64,000 bases of DNA from Pseudomonadota bacterium (GTDB lineage Bacteria > Pseudomonadota > Gammaproteobacteria > Burkholderiales > Sulfuriferulaceae). The position numbers and the translations under genes were made by a program. The stretch is from assembly GCA_021845925.1 (NCBI GenBank), contig JAJZUW010000003.1, positions 124,001 to 188,000 on the forward strand, in the 5' to 3' direction. Shown piece by piece: positions 38,797 through 48,294 of the stretch. Under the pieces are notes generated by a model, which worked only from the letters and a program-made list of their open reading frames with translations, had not been told where the DNA came from and did no database searches. How positions within the stretch are numbered: position 1 is the stretch's first letter; the number at the start of each line of letters is the position of its first letter.

Positions 38797-38812
38797 ATGT
38801 GTCTCGTTTTTT

Positions 38813-40153
38813 TCAACCGGTCAGCACTTGCAGCAGCAAGGCATATTGCCGATGAAAGGTCTGGTCTTCTTCTTTCAGCATGTTGACCTGACGGCAGGCA
38901 TGCAGGACGGTGGTGTGATCACGTCCGCCAAATGCCTGGCCAATTTCAGGCAGACTCATGTTGGTCAGTTCCTTGGTCAGTGACATGGCCATCTGTCTGG
39001 GACGAACCAGGGCACGTGTACGTCGCTTGGAATGCAGATCAACCAGTTTGATCTTGTAAAAGTCGCAAACCGTCTTCTGGATGTTTTCAATGGAAATTTG
39101 CCGGCTTTGTACTGCCAGCAGATCTTTCAGTGCTTCCTTGCAGGTTTCCAGACTGATCGATTTTCCGGAAAACCTGGTATAAGCCACCACACGTTTCAGG
39201 GCGCCTTCCAGTTCACGCACGTTGGATCGGATCTGTTTGGCAATGAAAAATGCCGTGTTTTCATCGAGTGCAATATTTTCCATACTGGCCTTCTTGAGCA
39301 GGATGGCCACCCGCATTTCCAGTTCCGGTGGATCGATGGAAACGGTCAATCCCCAGCTGAAACGCGATTTAAGCCGGTCTTCCATGTCGGCGATTTCCTT
39401 CGGATAGGTATCGCAGGTGATGACCAGTTGCTTTTGCCCTTCGATCAGGGCATTGAATGCATAGAAAAATTCTTCCTGGGTGCGGTTTTTGCCGCTGAAA
39501 AACTGGATATCGTCGATCAGCAGAATATCCAGTGAATGGTAATGCCGTTTGAATTCATCGAATGTCTTGTGCTGATAAGCCTTTACCACATCCGAAACAT
39601 AATTTTCAGCGTGAATGTAGCTGATTCTGGCTTCGGGATTGAGCTGGTGGACGTGGTTGCCGATTGCCTGGATGAGGTGGGTCTTGCCAAGACCGACACC
39701 GCCATAGATGAACAGCGGATTGTACGATTTACCAGGATTGTCTGCCACGGCACAGGCCGCTGCACGCGCCAGCTGGTTGGCCTTGCCGGTAACCAGGGTA
39801 TCAAACGTGAATTGCGGGTTTAATCGGTGGGCAGCGGTCTTGCGCACAACCACTGGCAATACCGGATCAACCGGCTCCGGCGCCTCCGCCTTTGGCGGAG
39901 ACGTGGTCTGCCTGGCAGATACGCCGAGACGAATGGCTGTGGCGGTGCCGAAATACGCTTCGGCCAGTTCTTCGATACGTCCGAGAAACTTGTCCTTGAC
40001 CCAATCCAGCACGAACCGGTTGGGCGCAAGCAGGACAAATGACTCGTCTTCGGTTTCAAGACGAAGTGGTTTGATCCACGTATTGAATTGCTGTGCCGGT
40101 AGTTCGTGCGCCAGTTTGGCCAGTGAATCCTGCCAAAATTCGTTGACTGTCAT
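38813..40153 (-). CDS. dnaA: Chromosomal replication initiator DnaA
   Basis: 446 residues from ATG 40153 ([18 protein letters not shown], the family start). Domain I at about 1-85, a proline/alanine-rich linker, AAA+ domain with [17 protein letters not shown] (Walker A) and [10 protein letters not shown] (Walker B), and domain IV with the DNA-recognition helix [18 protein letters not shown]. Opens the origin and acts as a transcription factor. It is transcribed toward dnaN and gyrB. The ribosome site is weak, so translation may be low. Confidence 0.97.
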   Translation of the reverse strand: MTVNEFWQDSLAKLAHELPAQQFNTWIKPLRLETEDESFVLLAPNRFVLDWVKDKFLGRIEELAEAYFGTATAIRLGVSARQTTSPPKAEAPEPVDPVLPVVVRKTAAHRLNPQFTFDTLVTGKANQLARAAACAVADNPGKSYNPLFIYGGVGLGKTHLIQAIGNHVHQLNPEARISYIHAENYVSDVVKAYQHKTFDEFKRHYHSLDILLIDDIQFFSGKNRTQEEFFYAFNALIEGQKQLVITCDTYPKEIADMEDRLKSRFSWGLTVSIDPPELEMRVAILLKKASMENIALDENTAFFIAKQIRSNVRELEGALKRVVAYTRFSGKSISLETCKEALKDLLAVQSRQISIENIQKTVCDFYKIKLVDLHSKRRTRALVRPRQMAMSLTKELTNMSLPEIGQAFGGRDHTTVLHACRQVNMLKEEDQTFHRQYALLLQVLTG

Positions 40154-40348
40154 GTAGCTACTGGTTGAGTTGAGTTTAAGCGAACATCCACATCCGGCAT
40201 TGTTTCTGTCGAACGACCTCTGACCGGTCGATCGCAACGCCTGATGTGCGATTTGGTCATGGCGACAGTTTAAACCTGTGCAACAGGTCTTGCTAGCCGC
40301 CAGAACGGAAATTTTATACTGGAAACCCTAAAAATATATTACAATCCG

Positions 40349-40366
40349 GCTTCTGCAAACAGAAGC
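40349..40366. repeat. Inverted repeat just upstream of the rpmH -10
   Basis: GCTTCTG CAAA CAGAAGC: a perfect 7-bp inverted repeat with a 4-base centre, 8 bases before the rpmH -10 box. If it stays in the DNA form it would sit across the -35 position and could be an operator; if transcribed from an upstream start, a small hairpin. Confidence 0.45.
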
Positions 40367-40371
40367 ATGCA

Positions 40372-40380
40372 TGTTATAAT
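40372..40380 (+). promoter_or_regulatory. Extended -10 promoter of rpmH
   Basis: TGT followed by a perfect TATAAT (40375-40380), 27 bases before the rpmH ATG. The expected -35 position is occupied by an inverted repeat and not a consensus box. Confidence 0.6.
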
Positions 40381-40407
40381 CCGCCGTTTTCACGAGAGAA
40401 TATTGTC

Positions 40408-40554
40408 ATGAAACGTACTTACCAACCTTCCGTTGTTCGTCGTAAGCGTACGCACGGTTTTCTGGTCCGCATGCGTACGAAGGGTGGCCGTGCTGTGATC
40501 AATGCCCGTCGTGCCAAGGGTCGTGTCCGTTTGTCCGTTGGCGAGTCCCGCTGA
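40408..40554 (+). CDS. rpmH: 50S ribosomal protein L34
   Basis: 48 residues: [18 protein letters not shown], then [20 protein letters not shown]. Very basic and characteristic. Many betaproteobacterial L34 proteins have about 44 residues; this one ends with a slightly longer tail (VRLSVGESR). It heads rpmH-rnpA-yidD-yidC-mnmE and its stop is 13 bases before rnpA. Confidence 0.96.
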   Translation: MKRTYQPSVVRRKRTHGFLVRMRTKGGRAVINARRAKGRVRLSVGESR

Positions 40555-40567
40555 TCCCTGCTGTCGC

Positions 40568-40927
40568 ATGACAGCAGGAAATGGTTTTCCGCGTCATGTG
40601 AGACTGCTGAAGCCAGCCGAATTTTCATTTGTATTTTCACGCCGGTGCAGCAAGCGTGGTGATTTCGTACAGGTTTATGTCCGGTCAGCCAGTCTTGCGC
40701 ATGCCCGCCTGGGTCTGGTGGTAGCCAGACGCGATGTGGCCAGGTCAGTTGACAGAAATTATGCCAGACGCATTATCCGGGAATCCTTTCGTCAGCAATT
40801 AACCGTGTTGCCGCCTCTGGATTATGTCGTACGCGTTTTGCGGGTTGTTCGACCGGAAGATGCCGCAGTCATGCGCGCAGAACTGGCGCGGTTTCTGACA
40901 CGTCCAAAATCATGTCCCGAATTGTGA
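40568..40927 (+). CDS. rnpA: Ribonuclease P protein component
   Basis: 119 residues from ATG 40568; a longer frame begins inside rpmH and is not used. Protein cofactor of RNase P, which trims tRNA 5' leaders. Features: [17 protein letters not shown] at the start, the basic RNR-type motif as [18 protein letters not shown], and hydrophobic LDYVVRVLR. It overlaps yidD by 16 bases. Confidence 0.93.
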   Translation: MTAGNGFPRHVRLLKPAEFSFVFSRRCSKRGDFVQVYVRSASLAHARLGLVVARRDVARSVDRNYARRIIRESFRQQLTVLPPLDYVVRVLRVVRPEDAAVMRAELARFLTRPKSCPEL

Positions 40928-41121
40928 TTTTACTGGTCAGAATTTACCAGTATACTGTGAGCCCATTGTTGGGGCCGAGATGCCGCTTTTCGCCAACCTG
41001 TTCCCAGTACGCCATTGAGGCCCTGACCAGGCATGGCTTCTGGCGTGGCAGCTGGCTGGCAGTCCGCCGCATAGGCCGCTGTCACCCGCGCCATCCGGGC
41101 GGCTATGACCCTGTACCCTGA
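40912..41121 (+). CDS. yidD: Membrane protein insertion efficiency factor YidD
   Basis: 69 residues. Signature [23 protein letters not shown] with three cysteine-rich turns (RCRFSPTC), then [24 protein letters not shown]. An amphipathic N-terminal helix ([11 protein letters not shown]) lies along the inner membrane. Assists YidC-dependent insertion. Overlaps rnpA and precedes yidC by 24 bases. Confidence 0.95.
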   Translation: MSRIVILLVRIYQYTVSPLLGPRCRFSPTCSQYAIEALTRHGFWRGSWLAVRRIGRCHPRHPGGYDPVP

Positions 41122-41145
41122 ATTTTACCGCCCAGACTGACCGAC

Positions 41146-42789
41146 ATGGATTTCCAGCGCCTGATACTTTTTGTTATCTTCACGTTTTCATCCTTCCAGT
41201 TGTGGAATGCCTGGCAGCGGTATAACCATCCCGAACAGTTTCCGGTAGCGGCCCAGGTATCCGGCGAAACCGCCAGTGTTCCTCAGGCACCGCACAACTT
41301 GAGCGCCAGCACAGCCGGATCACCGGCCGGTGCACTGAGCTTTCCGGTTGGCCAGCAAGCCGTTGTCAACACCGATGAACTGCATGCGGTCATCGATGCT
41401 GATGGAGGTGACCTGCGTCAGCTGGACATGGTGCATTATGTCGATCCGGCGGACAAGAAGCAGATGTTCCACATTCTGCAGCAACAACCGGATCACCTGT
41501 TTGTTGCCCAGTCCGGCCTGATTGGTACCGGTTTGCCCAACCACAAGGCGGTTTTTCACCTGCAAGCTGGCCAGTACGATCTGAAACCAGGTCAGGATAC
41601 ACTGACGGTTCCCCTGCAATGGACCAGTCCGGACGGCCAGCTGACGGTCACCAAACAGTTTGTCTTTCACCGTGGCAGCTATCTGATAGACGTGAACTGG
41701 CAGATCAGTAATCATGGCCAGACCAGTATTCCGGTGGATGCCTATTACCAGTTCGTGCGGGACGGAAAAAAGCCAGAAACCGCATCCCGCATGATTCATA
41801 CCTTTACCGGTCCTGCGCTGTATACCACCAGCAGCAAGTTCGTCAAAATCGATTTCCACAAACTGGACAAGAACGAAGCCGAGTTCCCGCATCAGGCAGA
41901 CAATGGCTGGATGGCCATGGTGCAGCACCATTTTGTCTCGGTCTGGTTGCCAGCCAATGGAAAACAGAGGGAGTTTTTTGCGCGTGCTCTGGGTGAAGGC
42001 CTGTACAGTGCAGGCTTGATCCTGCCACAAGGACAGCTGGCTGCCGGCAAGGAAATGCAGTTTTCCATGCCCCTGTATGTCGGTCCGCAGATCCAATCGG
42101 TGTTGACCGCCCTGGCTCCTGGACTGGATTACGTGATTGACTACGGCTGGCTGACACCGATTGCCGTTCCGATTTTCTGGTTGCTGCAGCATATTCATGC
42201 GCTGGTCGGTAACTGGGGGTGGGCTATCGTCATTCTGACCATCAGCATCAAATTGCTGTTTTTCCCGTTATCGGCCAAAAGTTACCGTTCCATGGCCCAG
42301 ATGCGGGGTCTGTCGCCCAAACTGCAAAAACTGAAAGAGCAGTTTGGCGATGATCGCGAAAAGCTTCATCTGGCCATGATGGACCTGTACAAGACAGAAA
42401 AAGTGAATCCACTGGGCGGTTGTTTGCCAACGCTGGTGCAGATTCCGGTGTTCATCGCCCTGTACTGGACGTTGGTTGGCAGTGTCGAAATGCGGCAGGC
42501 ACCTTTCATTGGCTGGATTCATGATCTGTCAGCACCGGATCCGTTCTATGTGCTGCCCATCATCATGGGACTGACCATGATCCTGCAGACCAGACTTAAT
42601 CCAACGCCGCCCGATCCGATGCAGGCCAAGGTGATGATGATCATGCCGGTTGTCTTCAGTGTGTTTTTCCTGTTTTTCCCTGCCGGACTGGTGTTGTACT
42701 GGGTGGTCAACAACCTGATGTCGATTGGTCAGCAATGGGTAATCACCCGTCGTTTCGAGGCCGCCAAAGGTGCGTCCAGAGCGGGGTGA
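41146..42789 (+). CDS. yidC: Membrane protein insertase YidC
   Basis: 547 residues. N-terminal anchor span (LILFVIFTFSSFQLW), a large periplasmic beta-domain (about 60-345; DADGGDLRQLDMVHY, KQFVFHRGSYLIDVNWQISN), then the conserved five-span core beginning HALVGNWGWAIVILTI and containing YRSMAQMRGLSPKLQKLKEQ, NPLGGCLPTLVQIPVFIALY and a C-terminal FLFFPAGLVLYWVVNNLMS. Inserts membrane proteins alone or with SecYEG. Its last 20 bases overlap mnmE. Confidence 0.96.
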   Translation: MDFQRLILFVIFTFSSFQLWNAWQRYNHPEQFPVAAQVSGETASVPQAPHNLSASTAGSPAGALSFPVGQQAVVNTDELHAVIDADGGDLRQLDMVHYVDPADKKQMFHILQQQPDHLFVAQSGLIGTGLPNHKAVFHLQAGQYDLKPGQDTLTVPLQWTSPDGQLTVTKQFVFHRGSYLIDVNWQISNHGQTSIPVDAYYQFVRDGKKPETASRMIHTFTGPALYTTSSKFVKIDFHKLDKNEAEFPHQADNGWMAMVQHHFVSVWLPANGKQREFFARALGEGLYSAGLILPQGQLAAGKEMQFSMPLYVGPQIQSVLTALAPGLDYVIDYGWLTPIAVPIFWLLQHIHALVGNWGWAIVILTISIKLLFFPLSAKSYRSMAQMRGLSPKLQKLKEQFGDDREKLHLAMMDLYKTEKVNPLGGCLPTLVQIPVFIALYWTLVGSVEMRQAPFIGWIHDLSAPDPFYVLPIIMGLTMILQTRLNPTPPDPMQAKVMMIMPVVFSVFFLFFPAGLVLYWVVNNLMSIGQQWVITRRFEAAKGASRAG

Positions 42790-44110
42790 TGCCGATACCA
42801 TTGCCGCCATTGCCACACCACCTGGTCAGGGTGGCATCGGCGTTATCCGCATATCCGGTCAATCGCTGACTGCATTCACGCAAGCCTGGTTTGATCGGAC
42901 ATTGCCAGCCCGACAGGCTGTCCTGTTGCCATTTCATGATGGCGAGGGAAATCTGCTTGACGAAGGGCTGGCCATCTATTTTCCGGCGCCGCACTCATAC
43001 ACCGGCGAAGATGTTCTCGAGCTTCATGCGCACGGTAATCCGCTGATTCTGGCGGCACTGCTGCGCCGGTGTCATTTGCTGGGTGCCCGCACAGCCGAGC
43101 CGGGCGAGTTTACCCTGCGCGCCTATTTGAATGAAAAAATCGATCTGGCTCAGGCAGAAAGCGTGGCGGACCTGATCTCGGCCAACAGTGAAATGGCTGC
43201 GCGCAGCGCGATGCAGACATTGCATGGCGAATTTTCAAAACGGATTCACAGTCTGGTGGATACGTTGATCGAGTTGCGGGCCCAGATAGAAGCGATGCTC
43301 GATTTTCCGGAAGAAGCCATTGATTTTATGGCAAACCTGAAAATCATGGCCAGAATTGACCGGTTGCGGCAGGAGTTGCAGTCCATCCGACGACTGTCGG
43401 GCCAAGGTAAAATTCTGCGCGATGGCATGCGTGTGGTACTGATTGGTCAACCCAACGTCGGCAAATCCAGTTTGCTCAACCGTCTTGCTGGTGATGAGCT
43501 GGCCATTGTTTCCGATCAGGCCGGAACCACCCGGGATACGGTACGAGAAACCCTGGTTCTGCGCGGTGTACCGGTACAGGTCATCGATACGGCAGGATTG
43601 CGCGAAACTTCCGATACGATAGAGCAGCAGGGTATCCAGCGAACATGGGCGGCAATCGATCAGGCAAACGCCGGATTGCTGCTGGTGGATGCTCAGCATG
43701 GTCTGACCGCACATGAACAGCAGATCATTGCCAGGTTGCCAGAACGGTTACCGCTGCTGACAGTACACAACAAAGCTGACTTGATGCCTGTCTGGCCGGA
43801 AGCAACAGGTGCGGATGTGTATGTGTCGGCCAAAACCGGCGAAGGTCTGGATTTGCTGCAGGACCGACTGCTGGCGATGGCTGGCTGGCAAGGCGCCGAA
43901 TCCAGCCAGTTCATGGCGCGCGAACGGCATCTGCACGCGCTGGACCTGGCTGATACCTGTCTGGCAGAAGCCCGCCAGCAGGAAGATTATCTCGAATTGC
44001 TGGCAGAAAACCTGCGCCATGCGCAGGAATCGCTAAACCGGATTACCGGCGATTTTTCTGCCGATGATCTGCTGGGTGAAATTTTTTCCCGCTTTTGCAT
44101 TGGCAAGTAA
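42770..44110 (+). CDS. mnmE: tRNA modification GTPase MnmE
   Basis: 446 residues. With MnmG it installs the 5-carboxymethylaminomethyl group on U34 of some tRNAs. N-terminal folate-binding domain (TIAAIATPPGQGGIGVIRISG, YTGEDVLELHAHGNP). G domain: GQPNVGKSSLLNRLAG, DQAGTTRDTV, DTAGLRE, NKAD. Invariant C-terminal CIGK. Start is GTG 42770 inside yidC; no ATG is suitably placed. Its partner mnmG is about 1.7 kb downstream. Confidence 0.95.
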   Translation: MRPERGDADTIAAIATPPGQGGIGVIRISGQSLTAFTQAWFDRTLPARQAVLLPFHDGEGNLLDEGLAIYFPAPHSYTGEDVLELHAHGNPLILAALLRRCHLLGARTAEPGEFTLRAYLNEKIDLAQAESVADLISANSEMAARSAMQTLHGEFSKRIHSLVDTLIELRAQIEAMLDFPEEAIDFMANLKIMARIDRLRQELQSIRRLSGQGKILRDGMRVVLIGQPNVGKSSLLNRLAGDELAIVSDQAGTTRDTVRETLVLRGVPVQVIDTAGLRETSDTIEQQGIQRTWAAIDQANAGLLLVDAQHGLTAHEQQIIARLPERLPLLTVHNKADLMPVWPEATGADVYVSAKTGEGLDLLQDRLLAMAGWQGAESSQFMARERHLHALDLADTCLAEARQQEDYLELLAENLRHAQESLNRITGDFSADDLLGEIFSRFCIGK

Positions 44111-44250
44111 CGGCACGGCGCAGAGCGGCACATGTTTTGCCACCAGATTACCCAATCCGGGCTGTCCACAGTCAGAACCGCTCACCGTCGCACCAAACCT
44201 GCATGGGGTAAACACTATATTGGCTGGCGCAACTGGCCATCAACGGCCGG

Positions 44251-45534
44251 TCAGTCGTGCTGATCGTCTGTATGTGCTTGATCCGGAACAAAATGCAGCA
44301 CCGCGCTGTTGATGCAATAGCGTTTTCCGGTCGGCGGTGGACCATCGTCAAACACATGGCCAAGATGGATGCCTGAACTGGCACTGATGACTTCCACCCG
44401 ATGCATGCCATGACTGTCATCGTTGCGCATCAGCAATGCGCCCGGAACCGGCTGGAAGAAACTGGGCCAGCCTGAACGACTGTTGAATTTGGCGTCGCTG
44501 CGGAACAAGGCCTGTCCTGTGACCGGGTCGACATAAGTACCTGGCGCGTGGTTATCCAGCAGAGAGCCGGTGAATGGCCGTTCGGTACCCTGATGGTAAG
44601 CGATGGCCTGCTGTTCCGGTGTCAGGGTCTCATGACCAAGCCAGGACCAGAAGCGGTCTGCGACGCCATCATAACCAGTATACCGGCTGACTTCCTTGCC
44701 TTGTCTGAACAGAACAATGGTCGGGGTGGCCCAGACAGACTGGCTCATGTGCCAGCCAGTCGGAGCCTGGCCAGACAAGGTGGTGCGGATGGGGACGGGC
44801 GAGCGCCAGTGGTCCAGAATGTCCTGGTGAAACCGCTTGCAGAACGGGCAGTCTTCACCTTCATATACCACCAGCTGGACCGGTGCCAGTGCGGCACCAG
44901 ATAAAGGTGAATGCCCGCTGGTCGACCCGGCTGGCTGGTGGGCATCTGGATATGCCACGCCTGTGCCACCCAGACCACAGTAGCCTTGCGGGTGTTTGAG
45001 CAGATAGTCCTGGTGATAGCTTTCTGCCGGCCAGAAATGCTTCAGTGGCGCAATTTCGGTGGTGATCCGGCCGTAACCGGCCTGACTCAAGGCCGATTGA
45101 TAGACAGCCAGACTGTGTTGGATGACGGGCAGCTGATCCGGACTGGTGTAATAAATCGCGCTGCGATAGTTGGCGCCGATGTCATTGCCCTGCCGGTTGC
45201 CCTGGGTGGGATCGTGATTTTGCCAGAACGCCGCCAGCAGGCGTTCCAGCGGGAGCTTGTGGCTATCCCAGACGACTTCAACCACTTCCGCGTGCACCGG
45301 CTGGGTGCTGGCCCGATGGGCTTCAGCCAGGACAGACTCGTAATGGGGGTGATCACTGGTGCCGCCGGCATAGCCAACTTCGGTCTTCAGGACGCCGGGA
45401 AGTGCTGCCAGCCGTTTCTGGGCGCCCCAGAAGCAACCCATGCCAAAGACAATGGTGGAAGGGGTGTTTGTGGTTTCGGCAAGAGAAGACATGCTAAAAC
45501 AAAGTCCGATGACAAGAAGTAACCATTGTTTCAT
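44251..45534 (-). CDS. msrAB: Periplasmic MsrA-thioredoxin-MsrB methionine sulfoxide reductase fusion
   Basis: 427 residues. Signal peptide at 1-19 (LLLVIGLCFSMSSLA). MsrA domain about 27-195 with catalytic C34 in FGMGCFWGAQ and YCGLGGTGVAYPDAH. A thioredoxin-like domain about 218-300 with C229-P-F-C232 and the cis-Pro stretch WATPTIVLFRQG. MsrB domain about 305-418 with catalytic C407 in RYCINSAVLHF. The MsrB lacks the zinc CxxC pairs, and the usual resolving cysteine of the GCGWPSF region is replaced (NSRSGWPSF). It repairs both sulfoxide epimers in the periplasm. Neisseria PilB has Trx first; here Trx sits in the middle. It may be recharged by DsbD, also in this window. Confidence 0.9.
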   Translation of the reverse strand: MKQWLLLVIGLCFSMSSLAETTNTPSTIVFGMGCFWGAQKRLAALPGVLKTEVGYAGGTSDHPHYESVLAEAHRASTQPVHAEVVEVVWDSHKLPLERLLAAFWQNHDPTQGNRQGNDIGANYRSAIYYTSPDQLPVIQHSLAVYQSALSQAGYGRITTEIAPLKHFWPAESYHQDYLLKHPQGYCGLGGTGVAYPDAHQPAGSTSGHSPLSGAALAPVQLVVYEGEDCPFCKRFHQDILDHWRSPVPIRTTLSGQAPTGWHMSQSVWATPTIVLFRQGKEVSRYTGYDGVADRFWSWLGHETLTPEQQAIAYHQGTERPFTGSLLDNHAPGTYVDPVTGQALFRSDAKFNSRSGWPSFFQPVPGALLMRNDDSHGMHRVEVISASSGIHLGHVFDDGPPPTGKRYCINSAVLHFVPDQAHTDDQHD

Positions 45535-45639
45535 GATTTGTCGCCTTTCGCATCCGGGGTGTTGCGGGTCATGACCGGTCTCCTGTGCCGCATTCGGTTT
45601 GCTGCGCTGAAAATCGGGTGATAGTACAAAGTATCCGGC

Positions 45640-45655
45640 TGTTTCACGTGAAACA
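45640..45655. promoter_or_regulatory. parS centromere site 2
   Basis: TGTTTCACGTGAAACA, identical to site 1, in the intergenic space between msrAB and mnmG, about 6.9 kb on the other side of the DnaA boxes. It lies about 2.7 kb upstream of parA. Confidence 0.93.
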
Positions 45656-45712
45656 CCATGCTGCCAGCCGGAGCATGCCGAAGCCAGATTTTCGGAAGTT
45701 TGTCTGCCAGTT

Positions 45713-45721
45713 TGCTATAAT
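45713..45721 (+). promoter_or_regulatory. Extended -10 promoter of mnmG-rsmG-parAB
   Basis: TGC followed by a perfect TATAAT (45716-45721), 47 bases before the mnmG ATG. No consensus -35. It lies 58 bases downstream of parS site 2. Confidence 0.6.
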
Positions 45722-45768
45722 GTCCGGTTCATGGCGGGTTGGACATGGCTGGATCGAAGGAGTTCGGC

Positions 45769-47664
45769 ATGACAATGGAAACACGGTTTGATGTGATAGT
45801 GGTTGGTGGTGGGCATGCCGGAACGGAGGCTGCGCTGGCTGCCGCCCGCATGGGCGTGCGCACGCTGCTGCTTACCCACAATCTGGAAACTCTCGGCCAG
45901 ATGTCGTGCAATCCGTCCATTGGCGGGATTGGCAAAGGCCATCTGGTGCGCGAAATCGATGCCATGGGTGGCGCCATGGCGCTGGCCACCGATCACGCAG
46001 GCATCCAGTTTCGGACATTGAACCTGTCCAAGGGGGCTGCCGTGCGGGCAACGCGAGCGCAGGCGGACCGGGTTCTTTATCGCCAGGCGATTCGGAGCAT
46101 GCTGGAAAATCAGCCGAATCTGTGGTTGTTCCAGCAATCGGTGGAAGATCTGCTGGTGCAGGGCGACCGCGTCACAGGCGTCCGCACACAACTCGGGCTG
46201 ACGTTTCAGGCCAGCCAGATCGTGTTGACAGCAGGCACCTTTCTGGCCGGGCTGATTCATGTCGGGCTGTCCAATCATGTGGGTGGCAGGGCTGGCGAGC
46301 CGGCAGCTACCCGGTTGTCGGAGCGGTTGCGTGAATTGCAGCTGCCGGCAGGACGGCTGAAAACAGGAACCCCACCACGCATCGATGGCCGCAGTATTGA
46401 TTATTCTGTCATGCAGCGCCAGCCCGGTGATGAGCCAGAACCTGTCTTTTCGTTCATGGGGCGTCGGGACATGCATCCCCGCCAGTTGCCCTGCTGGATT
46501 ACCCACACCAGTGAAGTGACGCATGACATCATTCGGCAGGGACTCGACCGTTCGCCGCTCTACACTGGCAAGATACACGGGGTCGGGCCGCGCTACTGTC
46601 CATCCATTGAAGACAAGATCATGCGGTTTGCCGACAAGCCGACCCACCAGATCTTCATCGAGCCGGAAGGCCTGCAAACGCACGAGGTCTATCCGAATGG
46701 AATTTCGACCAGCCTGCCGTTCGATGTCCAGGTTGCCTTGGTGCATTCGATTCCCGGACTTGAAAACGCGCATCTGCTGCGTCCGGGATATGCCATCGAA
46801 TACGACTACTTCGATCCGCGCGCACTAAGACGCAGCCTGGAAACTCGTGCGCTGCATGGTCTGTATTTTGCCGGCCAGATCAATGGCACCACTGGATATG
46901 AAGAGGCGGCAGCCCAGGGCCTGCTGGCCGGCATCAACGCCGGACTGGCGGCCAGACAGCTGGACGCCTGGACACCAGGCCGGGAAGATGGCTACCTGGG
47001 GGTGATGGTTGACGACTTGACGACGCTGGGCGTCACCGAACCGTATCGCATGTTCACCAGCCGCGCGGAATTCCGCCTGATGCTGCGTGAAGACAATGCC
47101 GACATGCGGCTGACCGAAACCGGGCGTCGCCTTGGCGTTGTCGACGATGCCCGCTGGGACGCATTCAACCGCAAGCGCGACCTGATTGCCAGCGAGACAG
47201 CGCGCCTGCGCCAGATCCGGGTGCATCCGGAAACGTTTCCGCAAGCCGATGCAATGCGCGTGCTTGGTCAACCCATTGAACGGGAATACAGTTTCCTCGA
47301 TCTGTTGCGCCGGCCACAGGTCAGCTATGCCGCACTGATGAGTCTGCCACAGGCTGGGAGTGGCGTGGATGATCCGGCAGTGGCGGAACAGATCGAGATC
47401 AGCGCCAGGTATCAAGGCTATATCGACCGCCAGCAGAGTGACGTGGCGCGTAACCGCGCCCAGGAAGAACAGCTCCTGCCGCAGGATATCGATTACACAA
47501 GCATTCAGGGGTTGTCCATCGAAGTGCGCCAGAAACTAGACCGGCATCGCCCGGAGACGCTGGGTCAGGCAGCCAGGATTTCCGGCGTGACGCCAGCGGC
47601 GATTTCTGTCCTGCGCGTTCATCTGAAACGAACCGGTGGCCCGGGAACGGGAGCGGCCGCCTGA
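45769..47664 (+). CDS. mnmG: tRNA U34 carboxymethylaminomethyl-modifying enzyme MnmG (GidA)
   Basis: 631 residues from ATG 45769, which has an AAGGAG ribosome site; the frame is open upstream (TTG 45739, ATG 45745) but the family start [23 protein letters not shown] lies just after 45769. FAD-binding dinucleotide fold, [22 protein letters not shown], and [27 protein letters not shown]-dependent partner of MnmE. First gene of the operon with rsmG and parAB. Confidence 0.97.
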   Translation: MTMETRFDVIVVGGGHAGTEAALAAARMGVRTLLLTHNLETLGQMSCNPSIGGIGKGHLVREIDAMGGAMALATDHAGIQFRTLNLSKGAAVRATRAQADRVLYRQAIRSMLENQPNLWLFQQSVEDLLVQGDRVTGVRTQLGLTFQASQIVLTAGTFLAGLIHVGLSNHVGGRAGEPAATRLSERLRELQLPAGRLKTGTPPRIDGRSIDYSVMQRQPGDEPEPVFSFMGRRDMHPRQLPCWITHTSEVTHDIIRQGLDRSPLYTGKIHGVGPRYCPSIEDKIMRFADKPTHQIFIEPEGLQTHEVYPNGISTSLPFDVQVALVHSIPGLENAHLLRPGYAIEYDYFDPRALRRSLETRALHGLYFAGQINGTTGYEEAAAQGLLAGINAGLAARQLDAWTPGREDGYLGVMVDDLTTLGVTEPYRMFTSRAEFRLMLREDNADMRLTETGRRLGVVDDARWDAFNRKRDLIASETARLRQIRVHPETFPQADAMRVLGQPIEREYSFLDLLRRPQVSYAALMSLPQAGSGVDDPAVAEQIEISARYQGYIDRQQSDVARNRAQEEQLLPQDIDYTSIQGLSIEVRQKLDRHRPETLGQAARISGVTPAAISVLRVHLKRTGGPGTGAAA

Positions 47665-48294
47665 ATGGATCTGCACACCGGCCTGGATGAAGGTCTGGCA
47701 CAGCTTGGCTTGCCAGCCGCGGCGACAGCGCGACAAAACTGGCTGGCCTATCTGGATTTGCTGGCTCGCTGGAATCGGGTGCATAACCTGACTGCCATCC
47801 GCGAGCCGGAAAGAATGCTAACCCACCATCTGCTGGACAGTCTGGCGGTGATGCCGCTAGTAACGGCAAACCGCCTGCTGGATGTCGGCAGCGGCGGGGG
47901 GTTGCCGGGAATACCGCTGGCCATCGGTCAGCCGGACATGCAGGTTACGCTGGTGGACAGTAACCAGAAGAAGGTCAGTTTTTTGCGCCAGGTGGTTGCC
48001 GAACTGAAACTGGCCAATGTGACGGTAGTGGCAGGCCGGGTAGAGCAGTTGCCGGACAACATCCGCTATGACGGTATCATTTCGCGGGCTTTTGCCGAAA
48101 CAGCAGTATTTTTGCGTCTGACGAGACATTTGCTGGCGCCGGGTGGACGCTGGTATGTCATGAAAGGCGTGTATCCTGAAACCGAGTTGCAGGCATTGCC
48201 ATCATGGGCCGGATTGCTGTCCGGTCAGGAACTTCAGGTTCCCGGGCTGGATGCCCGGCGTCATCTGCTGATCGTGGGAGACAGGGAAGCATGA
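47665..48294 (+). CDS. rsmG: 16S rRNA (guanine527-N7)-methyltransferase RsmG
   Basis: 209 residues, ATG directly after the mnmG stop. SAM-binding motif LLDVGSGGGLPGIPLAI with the preceding WNRVHNLTAIREPERMLTHHLLDSLA. YDGIISRAFA is the motif IV region. Methylates G527 in 16S rRNA; loss confers low-level streptomycin resistance in several bacteria (known). Overlaps parA by ATGA. Confidence 0.96.
   Translation: MDLHTGLDEGLAQLGLPAAATARQNWLAYLDLLARWNRVHNLTAIREPERMLTHHLLDSLAVMPLVTANRLLDVGSGGGLPGIPLAIGQPDMQVTLVDSNQKKVSFLRQVVAELKLANVTVVAGRVEQLPDNIRYDGIISRAFAETAVFLRLTRHLLAPGGRWYVMKGVYPETELQALPSWAGLLSGQELQVPGLDARRHLLIVGDREA

Larger units (their letters stand above)
38628..38812. other. Candidate replication origin region between dnaA and dnaN
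   Basis: 185 non-coding bases with an AT-rich run on the dnaN side (38630-38720, including TATAACCTTAATAATTAAG) and two perfect DnaA boxes at the dnaA side. This combines an unwinding-type element with initiator sites. Transcription diverges only about 1.5 kb away. A second gap between dnaA and rpmH could hold other parts of the origin, but has no perfect box. Confidence 0.6.
40154..40407. other. dnaA-rpmH divergent intergenic region
   Basis: 254 bases between the divergent genes dnaA and rpmH. The rpmH half is AT-rich (ATTTTATACT, AAAATATATTACAAT). It must hold the dnaA and rpmH promoters. I found no perfect DnaA box, only weak resemblances such as ACATCCACA near 40194. Part of the origin could extend here. 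No open reading frame or RNA gene is apparent. Confidence 0.6.

Noticed and set aside
44111-44250. Possible terminator between mnmE and msrAB (GGCC-GTTGAT-GGCC)
   Set aside because: The stem is only 4 bp and has no T-run.
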